64,000 nucleotides of DNA, from contig OX465592.1 in assembly GCA_950022655.1 (NCBI GenBank), forward strand, positions 3,898,623 to 3,962,622. Direction: 5' to 3'. The notes under the pieces were generated by a model. That model was not told the DNA's origin. It did no database searches and saw nothing but the letters and a program-made list of their open reading frames with translations. Positions 20,901 through 35,900 of this stretch are shown in pieces. The position numbers were made by a program, and so were the translations under genes. How positions within the stretch are numbered: the first letter of the stretch is position 1; each line of letters opens with the position of its first letter. This DNA comes from Alentia gelatinosa (Eukaryota; Annelida; Polychaeta; Phyllodocida; Polynoidae).

Positions 20901-23900
20901 CCCCCCGCCGACAGACACCCGGTCTGTGACAGTGACACACAAACACACACACAGCCTGACACGGGCGTCGTTACTGGATCCACATGAAAGTTGGGAGGAG
21001 AGTGAGATAGTGAGGGACTCAATCAGTGTACAAACTCACACAGACCCACACAGACTCACACCTCACCGGCACAGACCGTCACAGACCGTCACAGACCCAC
21101 ACAGACCGGTACCTGCCTCGTCAGTGAAGTAAACACATAGTGAGGGACTCGGTCAGAAAACATAACGCAAACCGGCACCTGCCTTGGATCTCGTCAGTGC
21201 AGCTAACGCAGACAAGGGCGGACCCGGCAGACTCCAAATACAGGAGTTGGGCTCCAGCAGACAGGTTAATGTGTGGGAGGACGTGCGAGAAGTGTTGTCA
21301 TCAAACCCCAGATGAGTGCGACTCCCGTCCCTCATCCCTGTCGTGGATGAATGGTTACCTTCTTCACGGTGCCACTGATTTATTTGTGTAGCGTACTGAG
21401 TTCTGTATGGAGTAGCGAAGGACCATCTTCTATTATCTGTGTAATATGCTGAGATGTGTATTAACTGCTGGATCGGTCACCTACTGTTGTTCGTCATAGC
21501 ACATTGAGTTCTGCGTGGAGTAGCGAAGGACCATCTTGCCTCTTCTGTATAGAACAGTGAGCTTTGTGTGCAATGAATCCAGTGTGGCGTAGCGTAAAGA
21601 TCATCCCGCATCTTTTATTATATGTGTAGTATGCTGAGGTGTGTATTAACTGCTGGAGCGGTCACCTACCCTCCCGTCATAGCACGCTGAGCTCTGTATG
21701 GAGTAACAGTGGATTATCGTGTCTTGTCTGTCATCTGTGTAACACAGTGAAATGTCAGTGGAGTAACGGTGCAGTTACCTGTGTAACAAGCTGAGATTGG
21801 TATGAAGTAACGATGGATTATTGTGTCACGTCCGTTACCCATGTAGCGCGCTGAGCTCTGTATGAAGTAATGATATGAGAACTTGGTATGGAGTAATGGT
21901 GGATCATCTCATATCATCCATTACCTCTGTAGCGCACTGAGTGGAGTAACGATGGATCATCGCATCTCGTTCGTAACCCATGTAGCGCGTTGAGCTCTGT
22001 AGGGAGTGACGATGGATCATCATGTCCTGTGCGTTACCCGTGTAACATGCTAAATCTGTATGGAGTAACGATGGATAATCTTGGCTCGTCCGTTACCCTT
22101 GTAGCAGACTGAGCTCTGTATGAAGTAACAATGAGAGAACTGGAGTAACGGTGGATCATCTCTTCATGTCCGTTACCTGTGTAACACGCTGAGCACAGTG
22201 TATGGAGTAACGATGGATTACTTCGTCATGTCTGTTACCCATGTAGCATGCTGAGCTCTGTATGAAGTAACGATGGATTACTTCATCATGTCCGTTACCC
22301 ATGTCACGGGCTGAGCTCTGTATGAAGTAACGATGAAAAAATTGGAGTAACGATAGATCATCTCTTCATGTCCATTACCCATGTAGCACGCTGAGCACAG
22401 TGTATGGAATAACGATGGATCATCTAGTCACATCCCTTACCCATGTAGCACACTGAACTCTGTATGGAGTAACGATGGATTACTTCGTCATGTCTGTTAC
22501 CCATGTAACGCGCTGAGCTCTGTATGAAGTAACGAGGGATCACTCAGTATGCCACATAACATCATCTGTATGATGGCGACAGAGACGAAGGCATCGTGCA
22601 TGGGGGATATGCATCATTGAATCTGCTGCTGTTGATAATACGGGGAGTGGATTCTTAAAGCACTCATCATGGCGAGGAAGACTAGCAAGGAGGTGATAGA
22701 TGTGGAGTACATCAAGAAACGATTCCCGACATTCGTACCTAACAAAGGCAACAAATTATTCTGTAAGTAATGTAGGCACAGGGAGGGTATACCATGACCG
22801 GCCAGAGCGAAAAGTGGTACACACATCTTATTATACGTGGTATACAAAAGACCCCATTGAGAATGTATGGAGACTCAGTAAACCACGACCCATTATATAA
22901 AGCCTGTCAGATACAATGACTGTGGTATACGGATTCAAATCTGTGGTATACGACCTAAAAGCCATGGTATACGGGAAAATAGTCCCTTTGTGCTATAGAG
23001 CAAGAAAATAGTCCATATTCATAAATATGGCAATTCCTTGGATTAATTTACTCGAAAAGATGGATAATAAATACAACACACGATGGTCATGTGAACAGGC
23101 GGCTCTGTAAACCACTCGAGGTTGACGTAGTAATACACTCACTCACACTTGTGTATTACTACGAGTCAACCTTTCATGGTGTACGGCCGCCCGTCCACAA
23201 AACCATCGTTTATTGTCTTTATATACCACTGATCCAGCTTAGATCCGCAATTATTCACTGTAATCGACACAGATTACCGCATTCTTAAAACATTTAGTTT
23301 AAAAAAAAAAAAAGGGGAATTGAACAGGCCATGAAGCCAATTAATAATAATTAAAATGACACATTAAAGTGTCAGATGAAACTTCTTCACTGTCCCTTCT
23401 CAGTGCTATCCCGGAGTTGTTGGCCTGTAGTGAAATGACCAGGTCATGCCATGTGGATAAGTGTGCCTATAAAGCCATGTCCCACTGGCCGATGAAAATG
23501 ACACCGATTAATAGAGCTCGCCTAAAAGTCGGTCGGTGGTGGCCAATGGCCGCATATTATTATATAAAAATCTGTGGATAATAGATATCCGTATTTGCCG
23601 GGTATGCCCATACAGAGTTCTTGTAGGTTTACTATGGACACTTTGTATTAGGTGGATAATACAACATATCTGTATGTGCCGGGTATGTCCATACAGAGTC
23701 CCTATAGGTTTACTATGGACACTTTGTATTAGGTGGAAAATACAACATATCTGTATGTGCCGGGTATGTTCATACAGAGTCCTATAGGTTTACTATTGAC
23801 ACGTTGTATTAGGTAGGTAATAAAACATACAGGGTACCTATAGGTTTACTATGGACACTTTGTATTAGGTGGATAATAATATGGCATTCCATCACTGCAA

Positions 23901-26900
23901 TGAGATCCATTTGTTAGTCTTCTCTGTGCAATAAATGTCCAAGGAGAGATATGAAAAAAAATCTTACATTTTGGTAGTCTCTCCAATGTGATAACCTAAC
24001 AAAAGGAAAGAAATAAGTCGAAGAAACCTTCACCTAGATATATCCCCGGTCTTCTGTAGTGATATTTTCATTTCTCCACAGTCTCCACCACACGACTGGT
24101 CAACACTTTAAATCTATTGCGTAAATATCATATTACTGTGTATTCGTCTTGTCTTTAAGATTTGCAGTGTTTGTTGTTTCTTCTCGTTTCCTTTATCGGC
24201 GTTTGATTGGGTTTAATCACTGTTGTGATGTTGCGATGCCACTTCACTGAGATGCCTCAGTCTGTTCTTTTTCATATTGAATTTTTTTTTTCATATTGAA
24301 AATAGAAAATGATCTGCTTCACCAGTTTTAGTGTGAGGAGTGTATAGAGACAAATCTGACTGTTTTTGGTTTTTGTGAGGAGTGACTATAGACAACTATC
24401 TGAGCATTATTTGGATTTATTTGGAAATAAAATGTTGATGTACGATACCGATAATACATCGACATGCAGACTTTACCGATCACACCTTTCCCTTTGATAT
24501 CCCCGTAAAGCGGCCCAACTGACATCAAAGAGAACTGGCGGGAGCTGTGTCGCTGAGCCCCCGGCTGGGTGGTGTGTACATTCATAGAAAATAATTCAAA
24601 CTTTAATAACTTTTGATCTAAATGAGATATTGGCAAATGGACCTCAGATCTATAATCGTTTCCCCCCGATTTGTAGGGAGACATTGGCGATTTAAGGTTT
24701 GAACAGTTTTCCGATATCTTAAATAGAACTGAAGTTATTAAATTTTGGATTATTGTAGATTCTATAAAGGCATATCACCCGGCCTGGGACCCAGCAGGGT
24801 CCGGCTCCCAGCCACTCTCTTTGATCTAAATTGGGTGGTTTTACGCGGTTATAAAAGGAGGAGGGGTGATCGGGAAGGATATATGAGGGTATAAGACAGT
24901 GACATTATCGTTCCCGATTATTATCGTTGATCAGATCGGTGAGAATCGGTGGTAGATGTAGATGTCGATGCCTTATAGGCTTTATAGGCTTCAGTACGAG
25001 GGGTAGGTACTAAAGAGGAAACCTATGAAAAATTTAGGGTCAGAGCTTGTATCCCATCGAGTGTGAATCGCGCAATAATTCACATGTCAAAGCCGCGTGA
25101 ATTACGTAGCGATTCAAACCAGATGGGATCGAGCTCTGACAGTAAACTTGAATAGGTTTCTGAATTTATCTCACCCCTCACATTGACTAATGGGCTGACA
25201 TTTGTGACATAATCCCCTATTGAGTATTTTATTTAAATACTCAACAGGCGTTGGATACAAGTTACCAATGTTAAGGCCATGGGGGGAAAATAGCAGGGTT
25301 GAAGATATCTACAGCGATCTGAACGGCCCTTACTTTGTGTTTTCAGGGTCGGGAACGAGTGCCGGAGCCTGTGATGAGGATATGTTCATTCGCTCCTTCG
25401 AAGAGGTCCCCAAAGTTCACGTGAGTATATCTGCCGAGAATATAAAACAGAATTTTTTTATTTTTTGAGAATATAAAACTTTTTTTTTTTTTTTTTGAGA
25501 ATATAAAACAGACAGTGCCCCATTTAAAACAGACTCATTAAATTCTCCGGATGACTCTGAATAAACTCTGCCTGTATTGAATTCACCTCAACTTGACTTT
25601 GAACCTGTTTAAATGGAACCGTTTGAATGTTTCGTTGAAGTTTACCGTGGATCAGAGTTAACAAAGCATGTTAAAAAAACCCAAAAAAACAAAGCATTTG
25701 TGTTTAACCGACCACATATATTGACTGGATGAAAGTTAATTATAACAACAAAAATCACCTTTCAAGTGGAATACATAAAATTGATAGAACTGTCTCGATA
25801 TTGACGTTGATAAAGGATTATGTTATCTACTCTAATAAGAAAAAAAATTACCGTAAAAACCCTCCTTATAAGCCAACTCCGGTTATAAGCCGACCCCCCC
25901 CCCCCCCCCCCCCCCACTTCAGAAAAATACTATAAGCCAATTCTGGGGTTATTTAAACTTTAGAAAAAAAACCGCTTATAAGCCGACCCCCACTTTGGGG
26001 TCCTGGCCCCCAGTCACACCCCTCCCCTTCCCCTCAACACTTTATTGTAGATTTTTCGGTATAGAATATGAACGTTTCGATGAACTTTTGTACCAATATG
26101 GGATATCACATTTGTATCTCTCTGTTTTTTTGTCCTTGATTATAGATTTGGACTGATTTGTATCAATTTTTGAAGAAACCTTGTTATAAGCCGACCCCCG
26201 ACTTTGGCAAAGATTTATAAGCCGATTTTTTTTCCAAAAATCCCTTTAGAAAATCGTCTTGTAAGTCACTACAGCGGTATTTTACGGTAAATTTAATTTT
26301 CTCTTTTTTTTTTTGTAAACAATGATTTTAGGATGTTTCGTGTGACAATTGAAGATGCTAAGACACTCAACATGGTTTATTTTGTGTTGATATTTCAGAT
26401 TTTCTCAGCCCGAGAGTTATCGGACCATTTTACAAAGATTCGGGATATGTTAACAGACGCAAACAACGACTGGGAGAAGCGAACCGAGGCAGTAAGTGGC
26501 GCATCCTTCTACCTCCTCCTTCTCTTGACTCTAGACATGTCTTGAAGGTTTATCGCACTGCAGCCACCTTTCTCCTTCATCCCCAGCAGTGGTAGATTTA
26601 TGATTTTATATCAAAGGCCAGTCCTTCTCATACCATGTCTTTGTGGTGTGGTGTACAGCCACTTTTCTCCTTCGGTCTGCTGGGGTGGACAGCAATTACC
26701 AATCTGTTCACCCTCTTGGTCGCCTCGCCTCCTGGTGGTGCAGGCCGGATATGCTTGCAGCAAACATAACAAAAGCGACCGGGGTTATCTCAGTGGTAAA
26801 GAGCACTAGACTTGTAATACCAAGGTTGTCAGACTTCGTTGAATCGGGTCCCACTGCAGCCACTTTTCTCCTTCACCCCCAGCAGTGGTAGACTTACTGC

Positions 26901-29900
26901 TATATTAAAGGCCAATCCTTCTCATACCATCTCTATGTGGTGTGGGAAGTAAAATAACTCTCACCTCGATAAATGTGTAGGGGTGAGATTTCTACCTATA
27001 TTCATCTCATAGATACAGTTAAACCCAAAGTAAGTCTAATAGAACCTATTGGACGTTAAACTGACCAAACAAACAAGCAAACCTTGAAAGTAAAACCCTT
27101 TTCAATTTCCTTGAAATTGAATATGATGAATTCCAAGTGGTGTACAGCACATTGCTATTCTAAAAAATGGGGATCACCGTGCTAGTCTTTGATTTAGAAA
27201 TCAATATTAGGATGTTTGATAATAGAATATACAGAAATTCTAAGAATATGTTTTTCACCTGGTAGAATCTAGTCTTTGGACACTGTATTTGGTGAATCCC
27301 CTGATCTCCTCTGACCGTGGTTCGTCTCGTTTCTGCAGCTCAAAGAGGTTCGGTCGCTGGTGATCGCGGGCGCCATGGACTACGACGACTTCCCACAACA
27401 GCTGAGGGCCATGGAGCAGTGCTTCCAGACCTCGGCCAAGGACCTGCGCTCACAAGTGGTGCGGGAGGCCTGCATCACTACCTCGTACGTGCACTCTTTT
27501 ATTCATGTTTTTTAATATTGAATGTAAGATTTTAAAAAAACTATAAAAAAACTAAACGTTGACCGTGCCTCGCACTCTGATTATTGCAAAAACAATTCTT
27601 TTACATTACTATATACATATGCAGTATATATACTATAAATACCCACGGTTTCGCCATATAACGTAAACATACCGTACGGAACACTGTTCCGTACGGGAAA
27701 ATACGGAACACTTCCCCATAAGCGTTGACTAAAATATTAATTGTTAGGCTGAATTAAATTAATAATTTTTTATCAATTTTGAGTAGATAGTAAATATAGA
27801 TCGACCTACCATGCTTGTACAAGCCACAAAACTCGATAACAATTTACCGTTTGTACGGAACTCTGCGTAAATGCCTCGTTCCATATAAACCGTAAATTGC
27901 CATCTCGTTTTGTAGCTTGTGCAGCATGGTCAGGACGTACTATATCATTATCATATATATAAACCCATGCAGTATATTTGATAATTACATACGGCTGCTC
28001 CCTATGCAGTATAGATTGTATACTGAACCCTATGCAGTACACTGTTATACTGCACACGTTGAAACATCAGCAGTGTGAGGGCTTTCACATTGGCATGTCT
28101 TCTAAGCCAATATATTGTAACATTTTATTAATTTTGGGTATATAAAAATAACGACCCACCATGCTTGTACATGATACAAAACTTGATGGGAATTACTTGA
28201 TGTTTTGTACAGAACGAGACCCCAGGCCGAGTCCCGTAAAAAAAACAACAATTCCCCATCTCGTTTTTAAGCATGTACAGCCTGGTCAGGTCGTTCTGCC
28301 TTCTAACTCTGTACCCAGGGATGCCAGTTTTCAATGTTTCCATTGAATTCAATGTTTTCATTTTCAGAACAACAAAATGATTCCTTGTGTAATATTGATA
28401 TACCAACTGCTAAATAGCCCAATTCAGCCACAGCCCAGAATCCCCTGCTGAACCTCCCCACTGACCCATGTAAAAACTTGAGCTTCCCCTTGATTCCTAC
28501 TGTAATGCATATGTAATGCATAAATTCTGTATTGCAAAAAAAATATTTCAATGTTTTTTTCTTACCCCCACTGACAACCCTGTGTACCGTAGATTTCATC
28601 GTATATTCGTGTTTTATTTCAGGTACCTGTCGCAAATCCTGCAGAATAAGTTTGATCACTTCGCTGAGGCCATCATGCCTACACTGCTCGGCCTTATCCC
28701 AAACACGGCCAAGGTCATGGCCACAGCCGGCCAAGTCTGCGTGCGCTTCATCATCCAGGTACGTCAGCGCGTTCAATATTGGATGTTAAACTACCCAAAT
28801 ATCTCTTATTTCTTATATAATAAAGAAATATTGGGTGTTTAACTACCCAAATATCTCTTATTTCTTATATAATAAAGATATATTGGGTGTTAAACTACCC
28901 AAATATCTCTTATTTCTTATATAATAAAGAAATATTGGGTGTTAAACTACCCAAATATCTATTTCATATATGTGAAAAAAATACTGGATGTTAAACTACC
29001 CAAATATCTCTTATTTCTTATATGATAAAAAATATCGGTCACTAAACTATCCAAATATTTATTTCATATATATGATAAAAAAATATCGGATGTTAAACTA
29101 CACAAATATCTATTTCATATATGATAAAAAAAATATTGGGCGTTAGACTCTAAATATTAATTTTATATGTGATGAAAAATACTGGACATTAAACTACACA
29201 AAATATTTATTTCACAATCAAGAGAAAAAAATTATTTAAATCAATTGGTGAGGGATGGCACTCTGGCATCTCTGGCTTCGTTTTTGTGCTCACTGGTCCT
29301 CGCCGCATCCTGTTGATTAGATTTATCTCACCCCTGCTACAAGTTGAGCCATAGGAATGATTTAAAAAAAAAAAAAATTAACGATCACCCCGGGAAAGTG
29401 ACAATACTACCCTATGGTAGATGATATCATATACGATCAATCAGTGGTTAGGATTACAGAGAGCAGACAAGATATGAACATGGAGATTTAAACGTTCCTA
29501 ACTGGATTTGCAAAGTAATTTGAATCATTCTGATATTGAGATGCTATTCTAATGTCTTTGAAAGTGGTGAGATAAATCCAGAACCACACTCAGATTGTAA
29601 AATACACAATACTCCACTCGTTCGGATGTGCCGTAATCATCACTCAGCTTCACCTTGATGATAATTGCGGCACATCCAAACTCGTAGGGTTTTGTCTATT
29701 TATATGATTCTTGATGCAGTTCTATATAAAAAAAAAAAAAATCAAAAAAAAAAAAAAAAAATCGATGATGATTGCGGCACACCCAAACTCATGGATTATT
29801 GTCTACTAGTACAATTCTTGATCCAGTTCTATATAACTCTTACACAATCTGACTATGTTTTCAGTACACACAAGCCCCACGGCTCATCCCCATTCTGACG

Positions 29901-32900
29901 CAACACATGACGCACAAGGCGGCGGTGCTGCGGCGGGAGTCCAGCGAGTTCCTGGACCAGTTGCTGCACACGTGGGCCACGCACACCCTGGAGCGCCACA
30001 TCGCCATCCTCCAGGAGGCCATCCGCAAGGGAGTGGCGGACTCCGACACAGACACCAGGGCACACTGCCGAAAGTAGGCTCACTCTTACTTTACGACTGC
30101 AATTTTTGAAAAAAAAAGATTAAAAAAAATTCTAGGTGTTTTTGTGTTATTACCACATCTTCTTAATCTACGACTGGTTCAATTTTTCTTTTCCTTGTGT
30201 CAAAAAAGATGATATTGATTATGCATCAACCTTTTGTGGTTTACAGAGCCACCTGGCCACAAAACCATCATTTTTAGATGTATTATCCATCTTCTCCAAC
30301 AAAGTAAACCCAGTAATTGCTCTATAACATAAAGGGACTATTTTCACATATACCACGGTTTTGAAGCCCTTATACAACAGATTTGAATCTGTATATTACA
30401 GTCATGGTATATGACAGGTTTTATATAATGGGCCTTGGTTTACTGAATCCCCGTACATTTTCAATAGGGACTTTGTACACGATGGATTATAAACAATGGG
30501 TTGTGGTTTACTGAATCCCCATACATTCTCGACGGAGACTTTGTATACGATGGACAATAACAGTTTATCGTTCTCTTTTCCCCGTCTCTCAGGGCTTTCT
30601 GGGGCTTCGCTGACCACTTCAAGGAGCAGGCCGACAGTCTGCTCAACTCGCTGGAGCCGTCGCGTCAGAAGCAGCTCCAGGGCGAGCTGAGCAACTCCTC
30701 CAGCAACAACTCCATCAACAGTGGCGGCCTCTCGCGGACGTCCCGCGTGTCCTCGGCCGGCTCGGCGTCAGCATCCGCAGCCGCAGCAGCCGCCAAGGCC
30801 AAGAACAGGTCCCGGTCAATGAGCACAGACCGCACGCAGGACGTCTACAGGTGAGTCCGAAGTATATAGAACTGCACCGAGAATCGTATGATTACACAAT
30901 ACTCCACGAGTTTGGATTGGCCACAATTGTCATCGAGGCGAAGCCGAGTGAAGATTACGACCAATCAAACGAGTAGAGTACTTATTTTATGATTTGAGTG
31001 CGCTTCTGGATTTATCTCACCCCTTTCACTGTTAGGGATGTTTAAAATCTCTTGTCTTGTCTTCTCTCTCAAATCCTGGCCGCTGATTGATCAATCGCCT
31101 ATGACGTCATCTCGTATTCACTACGCCACAACCATGGCATAGTATTGTCAGTCTACCAGGTTGATCGTTGAGTATTTTTTTCAAATGTTATTCCTATGGT
31201 CAAACTTGTACCAGGGGTGAGAAAAAGAAAAGGTCCTTGTCTATGAGCACAGTATGCCCTTTGTTGTGATTCTGAAGGGGGAAAAGTCTTAAAAAGATTT
31301 TTTTTAATTATTCAAAAAAATATAAAAAAACTTTTTGGGTATTTATTCAATTGGTTTTATCAATTTATAACAAACCGATTACTAAATACTCGCGCTTCAC
31401 TTTCAGTCGGCCCGCTGGCTCCGGCACCGCAGCCCGCCGCCCCATAGCACAGAAAGCGACGGCACCGAAGCCGGAGAAAACAGGTAAGTCGTGGTCACCA
31501 TGTCATGTGACCGTCCTCCCCGCGTCCTGTCGTGTCGTAAATGTTGTCTGCTCCATCGAACATTACAACAAACTCACCGACTCGCCCCTGTCAGAGCGGC
31601 TTCGTGGATTTATTTTAGCTTCTCCCCCTTCACTTGGTTATTTTTTTCTTATGTTGTGCTGGGAAATTATATCTAATATACACTTAACTGATGCTGCTCA
31701 TTTACACTTTAATCTAAAGTGGATAATTACAGGGAGGTTGGGAAATCCATCAGGGACGAACATTGAAGCGCTGATTCCACCGAGCAACCGAAACTTGCTG
31801 AAATGGAGATTCTACCGAGCAACCGAAACTTGCTGAAATTAAGATTCTACCGAGCAACTGAAACTTGCTGAAATTAAGATTCCACTGAGCAACCGAAACT
31901 TGCTAAAATTAAGATTCTACCAAGCAACCGAAACTTGCTGAAATTAAGATTCTACCGAGCAACTGAAACTTGCTGAAATTAAGATTTCACTGAACAACCA
32001 AAACTTGCTGAAATTGAGATTTCACTGAACAACCAAAACTTGCCGAAATTAAGATTCCACTGAGCAACCAAAACTTGCCGAAATGGAGATCTGGGGTAAA
32101 TTGGGAAATATCTTAAAAGCACAGCAGGTGGTGGAAGCGCACACTTTTTTTTCTGGTTATATCAGATGCTAATATGTGATTTATCATGCAAGTACATGCA
32201 CCATATAAGATAATTTCTTTGATACATTCCAAAAATACCAGAAACATTCCGATAAAGCCTTAGACTGGTGGAATCAGCACTTGAATCCTGAAACCTAATA
32301 CACACTTCTATACCGTCTGTGAGAACCCTCCAGAAGCTCCTGATTTTGCATCAACATCAAAATGCTGGGAAAGAGATCATTCATTTCATACCATCTCATA
32401 ACTTTTGGAACCCCCTTTTTTGGTAATCCTAGCAAAGAAATTCTAAATTGTCAATTAGTTTCTTTTCTTTTGTAGAGTGCAGTCCAGTTTAGCCAAGTAT
32501 GATCTATTGTCTCTTACCAAAATTGTCATGACATATTTAAACGGAATCACTTGGCCTACAAAATCCCGACAAAGATAGTGTATTAATATGTCATCACCCG
32601 AATGAAAATTGATTAATAATTAAAAAGAATAAAAATGTTTGTAGTCATAATAAAAGGCAATGGTTACTGAGGACTAGTCTCATTTTATGTTACCTCAAAG
32701 TGTTCTCTCATAACAGAGACAACCTGTTTGAAATTAGGTCGTGCATTTTTCTACCTCGATCCTGCACCTCAGGTCTAGGTTGTATTTGGTCTTTTTCAAA
32801 TGATTTAAGAGAATTTTTTTTTGTAATTTTACCTCTTGATCGTCCTTCTTCATCCTTCATACACATACGAAATATGATTTAATTTTTTTTTTGGGGGGGT

Positions 32901-35900
32901 GGGGTTGACATTTATACATATCATTCCGTTATCCACGTGTAAATCCCAGCAGAAATCCTGTAGGCATCATTCATTTTCCATTTATTTCTGATTACGTCAA
33001 ACAATTTTTTTTCTTTTTTTCGCCATAGAGGTGTTTTTATTAAAACTGATTACAACACTGAGATCCCACTCCTCGCTTGCTTCTTATTCAATAAGTTGAG
33101 TTTGCTGTTTATTTTTGCCCCCTGTGTTTTTTGTATTCTGCACTCGTCCGTCTTCTTTCAGACTCCAATGGCCAGCCCATGTTACGTTCAAATAGTGCCG
33201 TGGATTTGGCCAGTCGATACGGCCAAACCCCACGCACTCCGTCTGCAGCGGCACGGACCACGCAGACCAATTATAGTTCCCTGCGTAAGTCCAACGTGAG
33301 ACTTGCAGTGTTTGTGAATGGCCCCGCAAGTGATTGTAACACACTCATACAAGGCATCCACATGGTGTGCACAGTCATTTAGACGAAACCTACGAAAGTT
33401 TACGGTTAGAGCTCATATCCCATTGAATTTGAATTGCGTAGTAGTTCACAAGGCGAAGCCGCATGAATTCACAAGGCAAAGCTGCGTGAATTACAAAGCG
33501 ATTCAAATGAGATGGGATCAAGCTCTGACCGTAAACTTGAATAGGTTTCTGAATTTATCTCACCCCTCACATTGACTAATGGGCTAACATTTGTGACATA
33601 ATCCCCATCGAGTATTTTTTCTAAATACTCCATGCGCATTGAGTACAAGTTCCCAATGTGAAGTCTATTAGGAAAAAAACACCAGGGGTGAGATAATAAT
33701 GCCTTACCTTTGCTGCCCATTTAGAGTCCTTGTAAGCTGTAATTTTAAACGCTTACCTTCGGAAAAATTGTGCAGCAAATGATTACTGTGTGACACACCA
33801 GTGTTTGTTTGCGTTTTAGCTTTTCAATAATCTAGTGTGCCTACTAACACCGCATTTACAATATCCAGCTTATAAATATTAGTGATCAGAAAGCAAACAC
33901 GAGAAGAACATGAAAACTTCTTATTGTAGACTATCAACACGTCACACTAGAGCTAGATAAAACATGACAGTTTGTCAACTATAAGTGACGTCTGTAAGTT
34001 AAGTACCGCGTGACTTTTAGATCTAGTATCTCGCTTTTATTTTAATTGGCTTTGATAGACATTAACACCTTTATCGATAGCTGGGCTAATGGATTATGAA
34101 GCATCCCCCTTACTCACTTTGGGACCCCTTTCCCCTCTGATCCGGCTTGAAAGGGGAACTGTTTGCTCGTGAATCTGGAAAATATATCAGCGAATATAAG
34201 CTTGAGCCTTTCTCCTCATCGCGCCATAATCTTTTACATGACTTTGTCATGCAGGTTGCATGCAAGCCAGTGATGGACAAGTCATGCCATCACCTTTTAC
34301 GTGACTTTGTGATGTGGACTGCATGCCAGCCGGTTGAACAAGTCATGCCAACACTTATTGCGTGACTTTGGGATGTAGGTTGCATGTGAGCCGGTGTTGC
34401 GCAGGTCATGCTGTCACCTTTTACGTGACTTTGGGACACAGGTTGCATGCGAGCCGGTGTTCGGCAGGTCATGCCGTCACTTTTTATGTGACTTCGTGAT
34501 GCGGGTTGCATGTGAGCCGGTGTTGGGCAGGTCTTGCCGTCACCTTTCATGTGACTTTGTTATGCGGGTTGCATGCAAGCCGGTGGTGGGCAGGTCATGG
34601 CGTCAGTCGTCACAAAGTGTACATGAAGTTTACATCCTTACCTGCTGTAAATATGTAAACAAAGCATGCCCAATGTTATACATTGACAAGATGCATTTCT
34701 GTACTCCGTGGATCTAAAGTGGTATTTCATCTTTCAGCAAATTTATTAGTTCACTAAGAGGACTGCCCTGGCTTATCGACTGTATACCTGGCAAGTTCTG
34801 GTCTTTATCCTACCCCTCATATAAATCTCCAAAGACTGAACATGGTGTGACTGTATGCCACGGTTATGCCATGAAATGTTTATATGTGACGCTTGACATA
34901 TGAAGCTAAAAACACATGACAGGGTAGGATAGAATCTGAATGTCACTCGATTTCATATGATTGTTAACATGGCATTCATTGTCTTCCGCTACGGATATCA
35001 CTCAGCTCCACTTCATGATATAATGCGGCGAAGACAACTCACACCATTTAAACAATCATATGAAATTTTGTGACGTTTCTTGAGAAATTGAGAAAAAGGA
35101 CTTCACCGTGAAGCTTCCTCCGTGGTTCACACGACACACCTCACGCAGCTTTTATACTGCAGAAGAGCGTTACCAGACTTTGACGTCTTTAACATGGCTT
35201 ATCTGCAACAAAGTGAACCCTCCTCATGCAAAGAATTTATCCTTTGTGGGAATTATTTGATTACTATATGGAACCTTATTTCAGTAAATGACAATAACGA
35301 TCATGAAATAAGTGGCAAACAAGTTCTGGCAACTCTGGCCTAGGACGAGCATGGACAGACTCTCTGAGTGATCCTCGGTTTGCGCTGCATGTGTTTGTGA
35401 CTGTAGTAAGAGGCCTTCATACTCCGTTCTCATACCATGTCTATGTGGTGTGGGAAGTAAAAGAACTCTCACCTCGGTAAATGTGTAGGGATGAGATTTC
35501 TACCTGAATTCATCTCATAGATTTGGTCGAACCCAAAGTAAGTCTAATAGAACATATTGGACATTAAACTACCCAAACAAATAAAAAAACTCTGTTGGTC
35601 TTATGACTGCACAGTTGGGTTCCACAGAGGCAGCTATCTAGGAATTAGAATGAAACTCATGAGATGTAAATAACTTGGTTCATACTACACCGAGTTTGAC
35701 TGTGGAGTAATTCACAAAGCGAAGCTGAGTGAATTACATAATAGTCAAATGAGGTGGAGTGTGGACCACATTATTTCTATTGAGTGGGTTTCTGATTTTA
35801 TCTCACCTCGTATACATGATCAGAAACATTATTAATTGAAATAACTCATCCAATCAGCCATTGAATATTGGGTACGCTACCTTCATGGAGGATTCATCCC

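Noticed and set aside
20527..21022. Gly-rich ORFs on the - strand
   Set aside because: Result from poly-C runs and C-rich repeats.
34290..34550. Reverse-strand ORF with repeated GMTCxTPAHMQPxSQSH
   Set aside because: Reading of the 63-70 bp tandem repeat.
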